Shown: positions 47,271 to 54,458 of the stretch, in pieces | How the letters are laid out: the number at the start of each line of letters is the position of its first letter | How positions within the stretch are numbered: position 1 is the first letter of the stretch | Assembly: GCF_007164525.1 (NCBI RefSeq) | Contig: NZ_AP019791.1 | Coordinates: 2,715,501 to 2,779,500 of the forward strand | Length of the DNA stretch: 64,000 bases | Direction of reading: 5' to 3' | From: Rubrobacter xylanophilus | GTDB lineage: Bacteria > Actinomycetota > Rubrobacteria > Rubrobacterales > Rubrobacteraceae | Notes under the pieces: generated by a model | Seen by the model: only the letters and a program-made list of their open reading frames with translations | The model's database searches: none | Told to the model about the DNA's origin: nothing | Made by a program: the position numbers and the translations under genes

Positions 47271-47640
47271 GCGCGAGGTGAGGTTGCTCTCCACGGGTCC
47301 CGAAACCCGGCTCCCTAGCGCATACCTACCTACTCCAGACGTAGTGGTTGAGGTAGACAAGGCATAGTGGCAGATTCCCGACTCTCCAACAGTGAGGATG
47401 CCAAGCTGGTCACGCTCGCCCTCCCCCAGGCACTTGCCGCCGCCCGAAAGCCCTTGGGCAACGGGGAGCTACTATCTCGGGCAGGCGACATGAGGGGGAG
47501 CCGCGAGAGGGCGATGGTGGTAAGCGCCATATCAAGAGCCGCCCCAGACACTCAGGTGTACCGACACTGACCCCGGCCAGCCCAAAGCGGCCTTTTTGAG
47601 TCCTTGAAGGACTGCTCTCTATCCAACCCTTTTGCCAATA
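47271..47640. other. Gene-poor stretch between the ars promoter and a transposase remnant
   Basis: The only longer frame (47367-47570, plus) begins with SRLSNSEDAKLVTLA, which faintly recalls the N-terminus of cytidine-deaminase-like proteins, then becomes unrecognisable. I see no convincing gene, RNA or repeat. It looks like eroded sequence. Confidence 0.4.
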
Positions 47641-48399
47641 CCAAGAAGACGGTGCTCTTCGCGCCGCTGAGGCTGGTGGCCAAGGTTCATCACCGGGCTT
47701 TTCTCGAGATCCTCCAACACAACGCCACGTTGATCCGAAGGTCTCGGGGGCGCCCGTGGTAGAGGCCGTAGCGCACCTGCTCCACGAAGCGCATCTCCCC
47801 GGGCCTCAACCCTTCCTCGCCCAGCTTCCCTCTGCACCCATCTTCTCTTCGGTTATGCAGCTGCCCTTCTTGATGCACACCACATAGTCGAGTCGGTGGT
47901 GCTCGAGCCAGGCGATGGAGCCGGTCCGGTGGAAGCCTCGATCGGCCAAGACTATACGGGACGAACCCCGACAGGCAGCGCCCCGACGACGGCCAAAAGA
48001 GTCTCCTGCTCCAGCTGGTTCTGGCTCTTGGCAAGCCGGCAGATGGTCCCGATCATAGCCCGGTTGCAAAGGGGCAGCGCCCGCCCTTTGCAGGGGTATG
48101 GCGATCTTCAACACCTGGTAGCGCATCCGAGAGCCCGAGGGAGGGCGGCATCGAACATCGTCCAGTCGATGGCCAGGGCCAAGAGGCGGGGGGAAACCCA
48201 GGCGGGCGGTGGTGTAGGGTGCCAAAGCCGGCTGCACCTCCCGGGCGTCCACCCGCTCGTTACACCTATGAAGAGCCAGAGCCTCTGTTTGCTTTTTCAG
48301 GGTGGCGCTCACCAGAAGAGAGAGGTTGGTGGTTTGGGTGGGAGCGAGGAAGGGCATCGCGGTGTTGATGGCTTTCTGCACGCGGTTGTGCCATGGCAC
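47641..48399 (-). pseudogene. Degenerate DDE (IS4-like) transposase
   Basis: Fragments in different minus-strand frames line up as one transposase: an N-terminal part with INTAMPFLAPTQTTNLSLLV, the first catalytic Asp in ALAIDWTMFD (about 48150-48180), the second in IVLADRGFHRTGSIAWLEHH with DYVVCIKKGS, and a C-terminal part with EEGLRPGEMRFVEQVRYGLY. At least two frameshifts separate them. No flanking inverted repeats were found. Confidence 0.7.
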
Positions 48400-48505
48400 T
48401 TGGGCGGAACCCCCTTTGGCGGATGGTGCTCTGGCGACTCCAGACTATCCCGGGAGGTTTCGCTCTTTCATCGTTGGTGGGTACGCGTCAGGCAGAAATT
48501 CACCG

Positions 48506-48534
48506 TTGACAGAACGGTCGGTCAGGGGTACACT
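48506..48534 (+). promoter_or_regulatory. Strong sigma-70-type promoter of the ABC exporter operon
   Basis: TTGACA (48506-48511), a 17-base spacer and TACACT (48529-48534). ACCGT (48502-48506) and ACGGT (48514-48518) form an inverted repeat over the -35, a possible repressor site. Transcription should start near 48541, leaving a leader of about 300 bases before the first gene. Confidence 0.75.
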
Positions 48535-48540
48535 GCGTGA

Positions 48541-48760
48541 GCTGTTAAGTTTTGTTAAGGACGGAGCGAAAGGAGACGGGACCTTTGGCATGGGGCATCC
48601 GTAAAGTTCGCGGTCTTACGGGACCGAACCCGCTGTTTGCGGCGGGCGAGGTGTGCCCCGAGGTCCCTGGTGCGATGAGGCACTGACACCCTAGAACCGA
48701 GAAGGGTTTTCTCAGGGGGCCTCCGGGGCGAAGGACCCGGGGGCTCCGGTTTCTCTTGCG
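48541..48760 (+). ncRNA. Structured 5' leader, candidate riboswitch or attenuator
   Basis: Potential helices in order: GGGGCA (48592-48597) with TGCCCC (48654-48659), enclosing GTTCG..GTC/GAC..CGAAC (48606-48629) and CCGC/GCGG (48630-48642); then GTGC/GCAC around a GATGAG loop (48670-48683); GAGAA/TTCTC (48699-48713); and CCTCCGGG/CCCGGGGG (48720-48743). AACCGAGAA at 48695-48703 could instead pair with parts of CCGGTTTCTC (48746-48755), giving mutually exclusive folds. It matches none of the riboswitch consensus sequences I know. The region to 48847 has no other gene. Confidence 0.5.
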
Positions 48761-48847
48761 CGGGCATTCGCTCCGACGCCAGGGCTTCTTCCGCGGCTCC
48801 CGGTCCGGCGGGTGGTATCCGGTTGGTTGTGGAAGGGGTTTGGCGAG

Positions 48848-49093
48848 ATGCACAGGGATTTCATGTACGAGATGGCGCGGGAGCGGATGGCCGAGTATCG
48901 CCGGGAGGTGGAGCGCCGGAGGAGGGCGGGGGTTTCGGGGAGGCGCGTCTGGCGGCGCTGGGTCGCCCGGTGCCTCTTCGAAGCTGCCTTCTCGGTGGAT
49001 GCCGAGGAGGGCTGGAGGGCGGTGTGGGACAGGATGTGTGCTCCCGGGCGCCGGGGCCGGAGGTCTTCCGGCGCCGGGAGGCTCACGGGGTGA
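48848..49093 (+). CDS. Small basic protein coupled to an ABC exporter
   Basis: 81 residues from ATG 48848, with GGAAGG at 48831-48836. Very rich in Arg: MARERMAEYRREVERRRRAG, then SGRRVWRRWVARCLFEAAFS. The first half should be an amphipathic basic helix; there is no membrane segment or signal peptide. Its stop overlaps the start of the ABC ATPase gene as GTGA, so it is very likely translated and functionally linked. No family recognised; a regulator, chaperone or substrate of the exporter are all possible. Confidence 0.6.
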   Translation: MHRDFMYEMARERMAEYRREVERRRRAGVSGRRVWRRWVARCLFEAAFSVDAEEGWRAVWDRMCAPGRRGRRSSGAGRLTG

Positions 49094-49896
49094 GCGAGGG
49101 GGTGGTGGTGGAAGCGCTCGGGATGAGGGAGGTGCACAAGCGGTTCAGGAAGCGGCGGGGCGAGGTGGTGCGTGCCCTGGATGGCGTCTCGCTGGAGATC
49201 CGGCGGGGCGAGGTGGTTGGGATCCTCGGCCCCAACGGGAGCGGCAAGAGCACGCTGGTGCGGGTCGTCTCCACGCTCGTTGTGCCCGACTCGGGGGTGG
49301 TGAAGGTCTTCGGGGTGGACGCCGTACGGCATCCCAAGCGGGTGCAGAGGAGCATGAACCGGGTGAGTGTCGAGGCCAGCTTCTTCAAGAAGCTCTCGGC
49401 GATGGAGAATTTGCTCTACGGAGCCAAGCTCTACGGGGTGTCAGACCGTGAGGCGCGTCCGAGGATAAAGGAGATCATGGGGCACATCGGCTTCGACTAC
49501 AAGCGGGCCAACGAGCCCATGGAGCACCTTTCGCGCGGGATGCAGCAGAAGGTCGCGCTGGCGCGGGCGCTTCTGACCAGCCCGATGCTCATGCTGCTCG
49601 ACGAGCCGACCACCGGGCTGGATCCAGGGAGCAAGCGGGACGTGCAGGCGTTCATCCGGCGCATAAGGGAGGCGCACGACGCCTCGATCCTGCTGTGCAC
49701 CCACGACATGCAGGAGGCCGAGGAGCTGTGCGACCGGGTCGGGATCATGGTCGACGGGCGCATCATCGTCCTCGACGAACCCCGGCGCCTGAAGGAGCGC
49801 TACGCGGTCGGCGGCCGGATGCCCACGCTGGAGGAGGTCTTCATGGCCGCCACCGGCTACACCGTCGAGGAGGCCAGCGCGGAGGGAGAGGAATGA
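49090..49896 (+). CDS. ABC transporter ATP-binding protein (ABC-2 exporter, DrrA/CcmA-like)
   Basis: 268 residues. Walker A GILGPNGSGKSTLVR, signature EHLSRGMQQKVALARALLTS, Walker B LMLLDEPTTGLDPGS and switch LCTHDMQEAEELCD. The C-terminal end PTLEEVFMAATG is typical of drug/lipid exporter ATPases. The GTG start overlaps the small-protein stop and the end overlaps the permease start by four bases. Confidence 0.92.
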   Translation: MSEGVVVEALGMREVHKRFRKRRGEVVRALDGVSLEIRRGEVVGILGPNGSGKSTLVRVVSTLVVPDSGVVKVFGVDAVRHPKRVQRSMNRVSVEASFFKKLSAMENLLYGAKLYGVSDREARPRIKEIMGHIGFDYKRANEPMEHLSRGMQQKVALARALLTSPMLMLLDEPTTGLDPGSKRDVQAFIRRIREAHDASILLCTHDMQEAEELCDRVGIMVDGRIIVLDEPRRLKERYAVGGRMPTLEEVFMAATGYTVEEASAEGEE

Positions 49897-50735
49897 CCGG
49901 GAGAGCGGACGAAAGACCCCGGTGGAGGGCGGAGGCCATCGCCGTCTGGGGCTACGTGCAGCGCAACTACTTCCTCACCAAGCGGTACTTCATGTGGGAG
50001 GTCGTGTGGCTCGTCTACATCACGGCCAACGCCCTCGCCATCACCTACATCGGCGCCGGGGCCGAGGAGTTCGGCAGCGGGATAGACACCGCACGCCTGA
50101 TGACCTTCCTGCTGATCGGGGCGCTCGTCTGGAGCTACCTCTCGGTGCTCTTCGACGTGCTCTCGGAGACCGTGAGCTGGGAGCGGTGGGAGGGGACCAT
50201 CGAGTACACTTTCATGAGCCCGGCGAGCCGGGTGACACATCTTCTGGGGATGGGGCTCTACGCCGTGTTGTACGGTATAGTCCAGATCTCGGTGATGCTC
50301 GGGGCGGTCTCGCTCTTCTTCGAGCTGGACCTCTCGCGGGCGAACTACGCGGGGGCGCTGCTGGTGCTCGGCGTGGCGAGCGTCTCGCTCGTGGGCTTCG
50401 GGATCATGGCGGCCGTCCTGCCGCTCCTCTCTCCGGAGAAGGGCCAGCAGGTGAGCTACATCGTCTCCTCGGTGCTGCTGCTCGTCTCCGGCGTCTACTA
50501 CGACGTGGAAGTGTTGCCGGGCTGGATGCAGTTCGTCGCGAAGTTCTCGCCCGTCACCTACGCGCTGGAAGGCATCCGCGCCGCCCTGCTCGACGGGGCG
50601 GGGCCGGCGGAGCTGGGGGAAAGCGTGCTGGTTCTGCTGGTGATGGGCGTGGCCTTCGTGCCGCTCGGGCTCTTCGTGTTCCACCTCGGGGAGCGGTACG
50701 CCAAGCGAACCGGGAAGCTCAAGCGGAGCGGGTAG
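49893..50735 (+). CDS. ABC-2 type transporter permease
   Basis: 280 residues with six membrane segments. FLTKRYFMWEVVWLVYITAN, WERWEGTIEYTFMSPASRVT and the ending SGVYYDVEVLPGWMQFVAKF, SPVTYALEGIRAALL are the ABC-2 permease landmarks. It forms the channel for the ATPase encoded just upstream; drugs, lipids or polysaccharide are the usual cargo of this class. The ATGA overlap couples its translation. A stem-loop begins on its stop codon. Confidence 0.9.
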   Translation: MTGRADERPRWRAEAIAVWGYVQRNYFLTKRYFMWEVVWLVYITANALAITYIGAGAEEFGSGIDTARLMTFLLIGALVWSYLSVLFDVLSETVSWERWEGTIEYTFMSPASRVTHLLGMGLYAVLYGIVQISVMLGAVSLFFELDLSRANYAGALLVLGVASVSLVGFGIMAAVLPLLSPEKGQQVSYIVSSVLLLVSGVYYDVEVLPGWMQFVAKFSPVTYALEGIRAALLDGAGPAELGESVLVLLVMGVAFVPLGLFVFHLGERYAKRTGKLKRSG

Positions 50736-50756
50736 GGGCCGCTGCGGGGCGGCCCC
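50735..50756. terminator. Bidirectional terminator between exporter and siderophore operons
   Basis: GGGGCCGC (50735-50742) pairs with GCGGCCCC (50749-50756), eight pairs with a six-base loop, between two convergent operons that end at 50735 and 50766. The plus-strand tail GTTCTCC is only weakly U-rich. Confidence 0.6.
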
Positions 50757-50765
50757 GTTCTCCGG

Positions 50766-52571
50766 TTACCGTCCCGCCGGGACACCGGCTTCGTGCAGTG
50801 CGTTGGTGACCCGGCCGTGGGCCGAGGCGTGGGGACGCTCGCCGTCGTCGGCGTAGCCGTAGTCGAGGAGGCGGTTGCGGTTGAGGCAGAGCCGGGTGAA
50901 GCTCGGGGCCAGGAGGTCGAAGAGCCGGAAGCGTTCCCCGAGCTCCGGGAAGCGCCGCTGGTAGCGCAGGATCTCCTCCCGCGCCAGCCCCCAGAAGCGG
51001 CGTTCGGGGATGCCGTGGTGGTCCTCCGCTATCTCGGAGAGGTACCGGAGGTGGCAGATGAAGAGCCCGGACCAGATGAACTGGCACAGCCCCTCCGGGG
51101 GCTCCCGCAGCAGCACCGGCCGGAGCTCCCCGGGCATCGACTCGAGCTCGGGCAGCGGGTGCTCGCTCACGTTGACGTCGTCCACGAAGTCCTTCATGGC
51201 GAGCCGGGAGGGGACGAAGTCCTCGTCGAGGACCAGGATGGTGTTCTCTCCGTGCGGGCTGAAGACCGTGCCGTAGCGGTAGAGGTAGTGCAGGAGCGGC
51301 GGCAGCACCGCGCCGAAGAAGCGCTCGAGCCACTCCTCCGCCCCGAGCCCCGAGCGCTCCAGGAGCGAGGAGAAGAAGGGCTGGCCGGCGCCGTCCACGT
51401 GCAGGAGGGCGGCGAGGGTGACGGGCCGCTCGCCGGGGGCGGTGTGGCGGAAGACGCTCTCCCGCCAGATCGCACCGAGCATCTCCAGGTGCTGGTAGGG
51501 GGTGCCGGGCAGCTCGGCGTGGTAGGGGTGGTCGTAGTTCAGGCCTGCGACCTCGCCAGGCAGGATCACCCGGCACTCCTCCCTCAGGAAGGGGTCGCCG
51601 TCCCGGAGGCCCCGCACCCACTCGGTCACCCTCGGGGCGACCTCCGTCCTCTCGCCGGGCAGCCCCCGCCACACCAGCGTGTTCAGGATGCTCAAGGGAA
51701 GCTTCACCGTGAGCTTTTGCGGGTCGGTGGTGTTGAAGAAGGTGCGGATGGACTGCTGGGGCAGGTAGAGGTCCGGCCCTTCCCCGAGCGGGACGATGCG
51801 GCCGGAGGCTAGCTCGCCGGCGAAGAGCGGGACGACGACGTTCTTCCACTGCCAGGGGTGGACGGGGAGGAGGTGGTAGGCTTCCGGGTCGTCGAGCCTC
51901 TCGCGCAGCTCCCGCAGAGCCTCCTCCCCGAGCTCCGCCTCGAGAAGCGCCTCGTGGTCCAGCCCGGAGACGGCGACGAAGCGGGAGCTCTCCCTGCTCA
52001 CTGCGAGCCACGGCAGCCTCAGGGGGCGCTGCATCTCCGGGGCGTGGAGGAGGTAGTCGTCGTAGCCGAAGCCGATGCGGCCCTTGTTGAACGTGATCCA
52101 GGGGTGCCCCTCCATCTCCCCCTCGAGCTCGGCGTACCCGACCTTCTCCGGGTCGAGCGCACGCCCCTCCTTCCTGGCCAGTATGTGGGCGTCGGCGAGC
52201 AGGGTGCGGGAGTACTCGTTGAGGAGGTGGGCCGCCGTCTCGGGGCTCAGGCCGGCCGCCTCCCTTATGTCCAGCAGAAAGCGCAGCGGGTCCGTCGCCG
52301 GGGAGGAGGCCTCGCCCTCGGTGCGGACGACCGAGCCGGGGACGACCCGCCAGGTGTCGAAGAGACGCTTTCTGGCTTCGAACCGGTATCCGATCCCGCC
52401 CGGGAGGGAGAGCCGGCAGAAGAAGGTGCCTTCACCGCGCTCTTCCATCATCTCGGGGTGGAGGATCTCCTCGTAGATGAACTCCGAGATCATCTTCTCC
52501 AGAAGCCTCCGCCCGGCCCGCTCCCAGATCTCGGGCCTGAGGTTCCGCCTTACCTGCTCGACGTGTTCCAT
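50766..52571 (-). CDS. rhbF: IucA/IucC family siderophore synthetase (RhbF-like)
   Basis: 601 residues. NIS synthetases join citrate to an amine or hydroxamate using ATP. Family motifs seen are LLPVHPWQWKNVVVPLFAGE, LPQQSIRTFFNTTDPQKLTV with KLPLSILNTLVWRGLPGERT, VFSPHGENTILVLDEDFVPS and MKDFVDDV. The ferritin-transporter-like C-terminal domain (LFICHLRYLSEIAEDHHGIP) is present, so the protein is full length. It is the last gene of the cluster, matching rhbF/AlcC, which closes the second amide. Confidence 0.88.
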   Translation of the reverse strand: MEHVEQVRRNLRPEIWERAGRRLLEKMISEFIYEEILHPEMMEERGEGTFFCRLSLPGGIGYRFEARKRLFDTWRVVPGSVVRTEGEASSPATDPLRFLLDIREAAGLSPETAAHLLNEYSRTLLADAHILARKEGRALDPEKVGYAELEGEMEGHPWITFNKGRIGFGYDDYLLHAPEMQRPLRLPWLAVSRESSRFVAVSGLDHEALLEAELGEEALRELRERLDDPEAYHLLPVHPWQWKNVVVPLFAGELASGRIVPLGEGPDLYLPQQSIRTFFNTTDPQKLTVKLPLSILNTLVWRGLPGERTEVAPRVTEWVRGLRDGDPFLREECRVILPGEVAGLNYDHPYHAELPGTPYQHLEMLGAIWRESVFRHTAPGERPVTLAALLHVDGAGQPFFSSLLERSGLGAEEWLERFFGAVLPPLLHYLYRYGTVFSPHGENTILVLDEDFVPSRLAMKDFVDDVNVSEHPLPELESMPGELRPVLLREPPEGLCQFIWSGLFICHLRYLSEIAEDHHGIPERRFWGLAREEILRYQRRFPELGERFRLFDLLAPSFTRLCLNRNRLLDYGYADDGERPHASAHGRVTNALHEAGVPAGR

Positions 52572-52588
52572 GGTATCTCCCCCTCTCT

Positions 52589-53884
52589 TCAAGCCACCCC
52601 GAACCGCTGAAAGACGTTCCTCTCGCGCACCGGGTAGACGGCGCGTCCGGCGAGACGGTTGGTTATCACGGCGGCGCGGTGGGCGCCGAGGCCGAGGTCC
52701 GGGGCGCCGACGCCGTGGGTGTGGATCTCCCCGTTCTGCACGAAGATCTCGTTCGGGATCCCCGCCGTCTTCTCCAGCCGGTAGTCCAGCGTGACCACGT
52801 ATCTTCCCCGCCCGTCCCACCGGATGAGGTCCCGCACGCCCTCCAGAAAACCCGGCACCCGGTAGGCGTAGCCGGTGGCGAGCACCACCACCTCCGTCTC
52901 GTGGGCGAAGTAGCGGTCCTGCTCGATCTGGCGGCAGTGGAGCCGAAAGCCGCGCTCCGTCCTCTCGGCCTCCCCGACCTCCGCGAGGGCCATCAGGTGG
53001 ACGTCGGGGTACGCCCCGCCCACCGACCGCTCGTAGAGCAGATCGTAGATGGCGGCGATGGTCTCCACGTCAATGCCCTTGTACAGGAGATCCTGGCGGC
53101 TCCTCACCTCGTCGCGCTTTTTCTGGGGCAACCCGTGGAAGTAGCGGGTGTACTCGGGGGAGAAGTGCTCCAGTCCAAGCTTGGAATACTCCATGGGGAA
53201 GAAGCCCTTCGAGCGGGTGAGCCAGTGGAGCCGGAAACCGCGCTCCTTCTGCGCGCAGAGCAGGTCGTGGAAGACCTCGGCCGCGCTCTGCCCGGAGCCC
53301 ACCACGGTGACCGACGCCGCCTCCAGACACCGCTCCCTGTTCGGGAGGTAGTCCGCCGAGTGGAAGGCGTCCTCCCCGAGCCTCCCCTCGAAGCACGGCG
53401 GGATGTGCGGCACGGTCCCCACCCCGAGCGCCAGGTGCCGGGCCCGGTATTTGCGCCGCCCACCGGTCGCGGTGTCGCGGGAGCTCACCTCGAAGTGGTC
53501 TCCGGCGTGGCGGACGCCCTCCACCTCCTCCCCGAAGCGGCAGCTCTGCAGCCTCTCCGAGACCCAGCGGCAGTAGTGCTCGTACTCCCTGCGGGGGACG
53601 TGGAAGCGCTCCAGAAAGTAGAAGTTGTACAGGCGGCCCCGATCACGCAGGTAGTTCAGGAAGCTGTGGGGGCTCGTGGGGTCGGCCATGGTCACCAGGT
53701 CGGCCAGGAAGGGCACCTGCAGGGTGGTGCCTTCCAGCATGAGGCCCGGGTGCCACTCGAAGCGGGGCTTCTGCTCCAGGAAGACCGCCTCCACTTCCTC
53801 GACCGGCTCCAGCAGGGCGGCGAGCGAGAGGTTGAACGGCCCGATGCCCACCCCCAGCAGGTCGTGGACCCTACCCGAGCGCAT
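52589..53884 (-). CDS. rhbE: Diaminopropane/lysine-type N-monooxygenase (RhbE-like)
   Basis: 431 residues. DLLGVGIGPFNLSLAALLEP binds FAD, VTVVGSGQSAAEVFHDLL binds NADPH and VVVLATGYAYRVPGFLEG is the C-terminal ATGY motif of IucD/SidA/PvdA enzymes. It N-hydroxylates the free amine of the diamine building block to make the hydroxamate. It overlaps the acetyltransferase gene by 14 bases. Substrate (1,3-diaminopropane) is inferred from the cluster. Confidence 0.9.
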   Translation of the reverse strand: MRSGRVHDLLGVGIGPFNLSLAALLEPVEEVEAVFLEQKPRFEWHPGLMLEGTTLQVPFLADLVTMADPTSPHSFLNYLRDRGRLYNFYFLERFHVPRREYEHYCRWVSERLQSCRFGEEVEGVRHAGDHFEVSSRDTATGGRRKYRARHLALGVGTVPHIPPCFEGRLGEDAFHSADYLPNRERCLEAASVTVVGSGQSAAEVFHDLLCAQKERGFRLHWLTRSKGFFPMEYSKLGLEHFSPEYTRYFHGLPQKKRDEVRSRQDLLYKGIDVETIAAIYDLLYERSVGGAYPDVHLMALAEVGEAERTERGFRLHCRQIEQDRYFAHETEVVVLATGYAYRVPGFLEGVRDLIRWDGRGRYVVTLDYRLEKTAGIPNEIFVQNGEIHTHGVGAPDLGLGAHRAAVITNRLAGRAVYPVRERNVFQRFGVA

Positions 53885-54458
53885 CCGGGAACCTCCCCTC
53901 GAAACGCTCGCGGCGGCAGAACATCAGGAGGGCCCGCTTGTCCGGGAGCTCTATCTCCCCCTGCGGCTCGTAGGCGCACTTTTTGAAGACGTGGATCATG
54001 CGCGCGTTCCGGACGTCGGGCTCGGCGACGACCTTCTCCGCGGTCCCGTCGGCAAACTGGAAGGCCGTCATCGCCCTCAGGAGCGGGAGCGCGTAGCCCC
54101 GCCCGAGGTACTCCGGCGGCCCGATGAGGAGGTGCACCCCTCGGTCTTCGGGGTGGGCCTGGTAGCGGGTGGCCACGACATCGTCGGCGGCCCGGTAGGC
54201 CTCCCAGTAGCTCATGGGAACGCCGTCCAGGTACCCGATGTAGGGGGTGGAGTGTGGATCGTCGAGGAGGTTCTGCAGGTATACCTTTATCTTCTCCTCG
54301 GGCCAGGCCATCCGCCAGAAGGGGATCACGTGCTCCTCGTTCATCCAGGCGTGGACCCTCTCCAGGTCCTCCTCCAGCACGAGGGGCCGGAAGGCTATCT
54401 CCATCCCTATCTCCGGGTCGAAGGTCCGGTGGGCGTAGCGGCTTTCGGTCTTCCTCAC
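53871..54458 (-). CDS. rhbD: GNAT N-hydroxylamine acetyltransferase (RhbD/IucB-like)
   Basis: 195 residues, GTG 54458 after GGAGGTGA. IAFRPLVLEEDLERVHAWMN begins the fold, HVIPFWRMAWP contains the His of the siderophore acylase subfamily, and LLIGPPEYLGRGYALPLLRA is the acetyl-CoA loop. It acetylates the hydroxylamine made by the monooxygenase. The start overlaps the upstream synthetase stop as GTGA. Confidence 0.87.
   Translation of the reverse strand: MRKTESRYAHRTFDPEIGMEIAFRPLVLEEDLERVHAWMNEEHVIPFWRMAWPEEKIKVYLQNLLDDPHSTPYIGYLDGVPMSYWEAYRAADDVVATRYQAHPEDRGVHLLIGPPEYLGRGYALPLLRAMTAFQFADGTAEKVVAEPDVRNARMIHVFKKCAYEPQGEIELPDKRALLMFCRRERFEGRFPDALG

Noticed and set aside
47367-47570. A 67-residue frame with a faint cytidine-deaminase-like start
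   Set aside because: The similarity covers about 15 residues, the zinc motifs are missing, and no ribosome site is visible; kept only as part of an eroded region.
48592-48683. The leader as a known riboswitch (c-di-AMP, cobalamin, SAM, guanidine, fluoride, T-box) or as SRP/RNase P RNA
   Set aside because: The conserved core bases of each of these families are missing; only general helix-forming potential can be supported.
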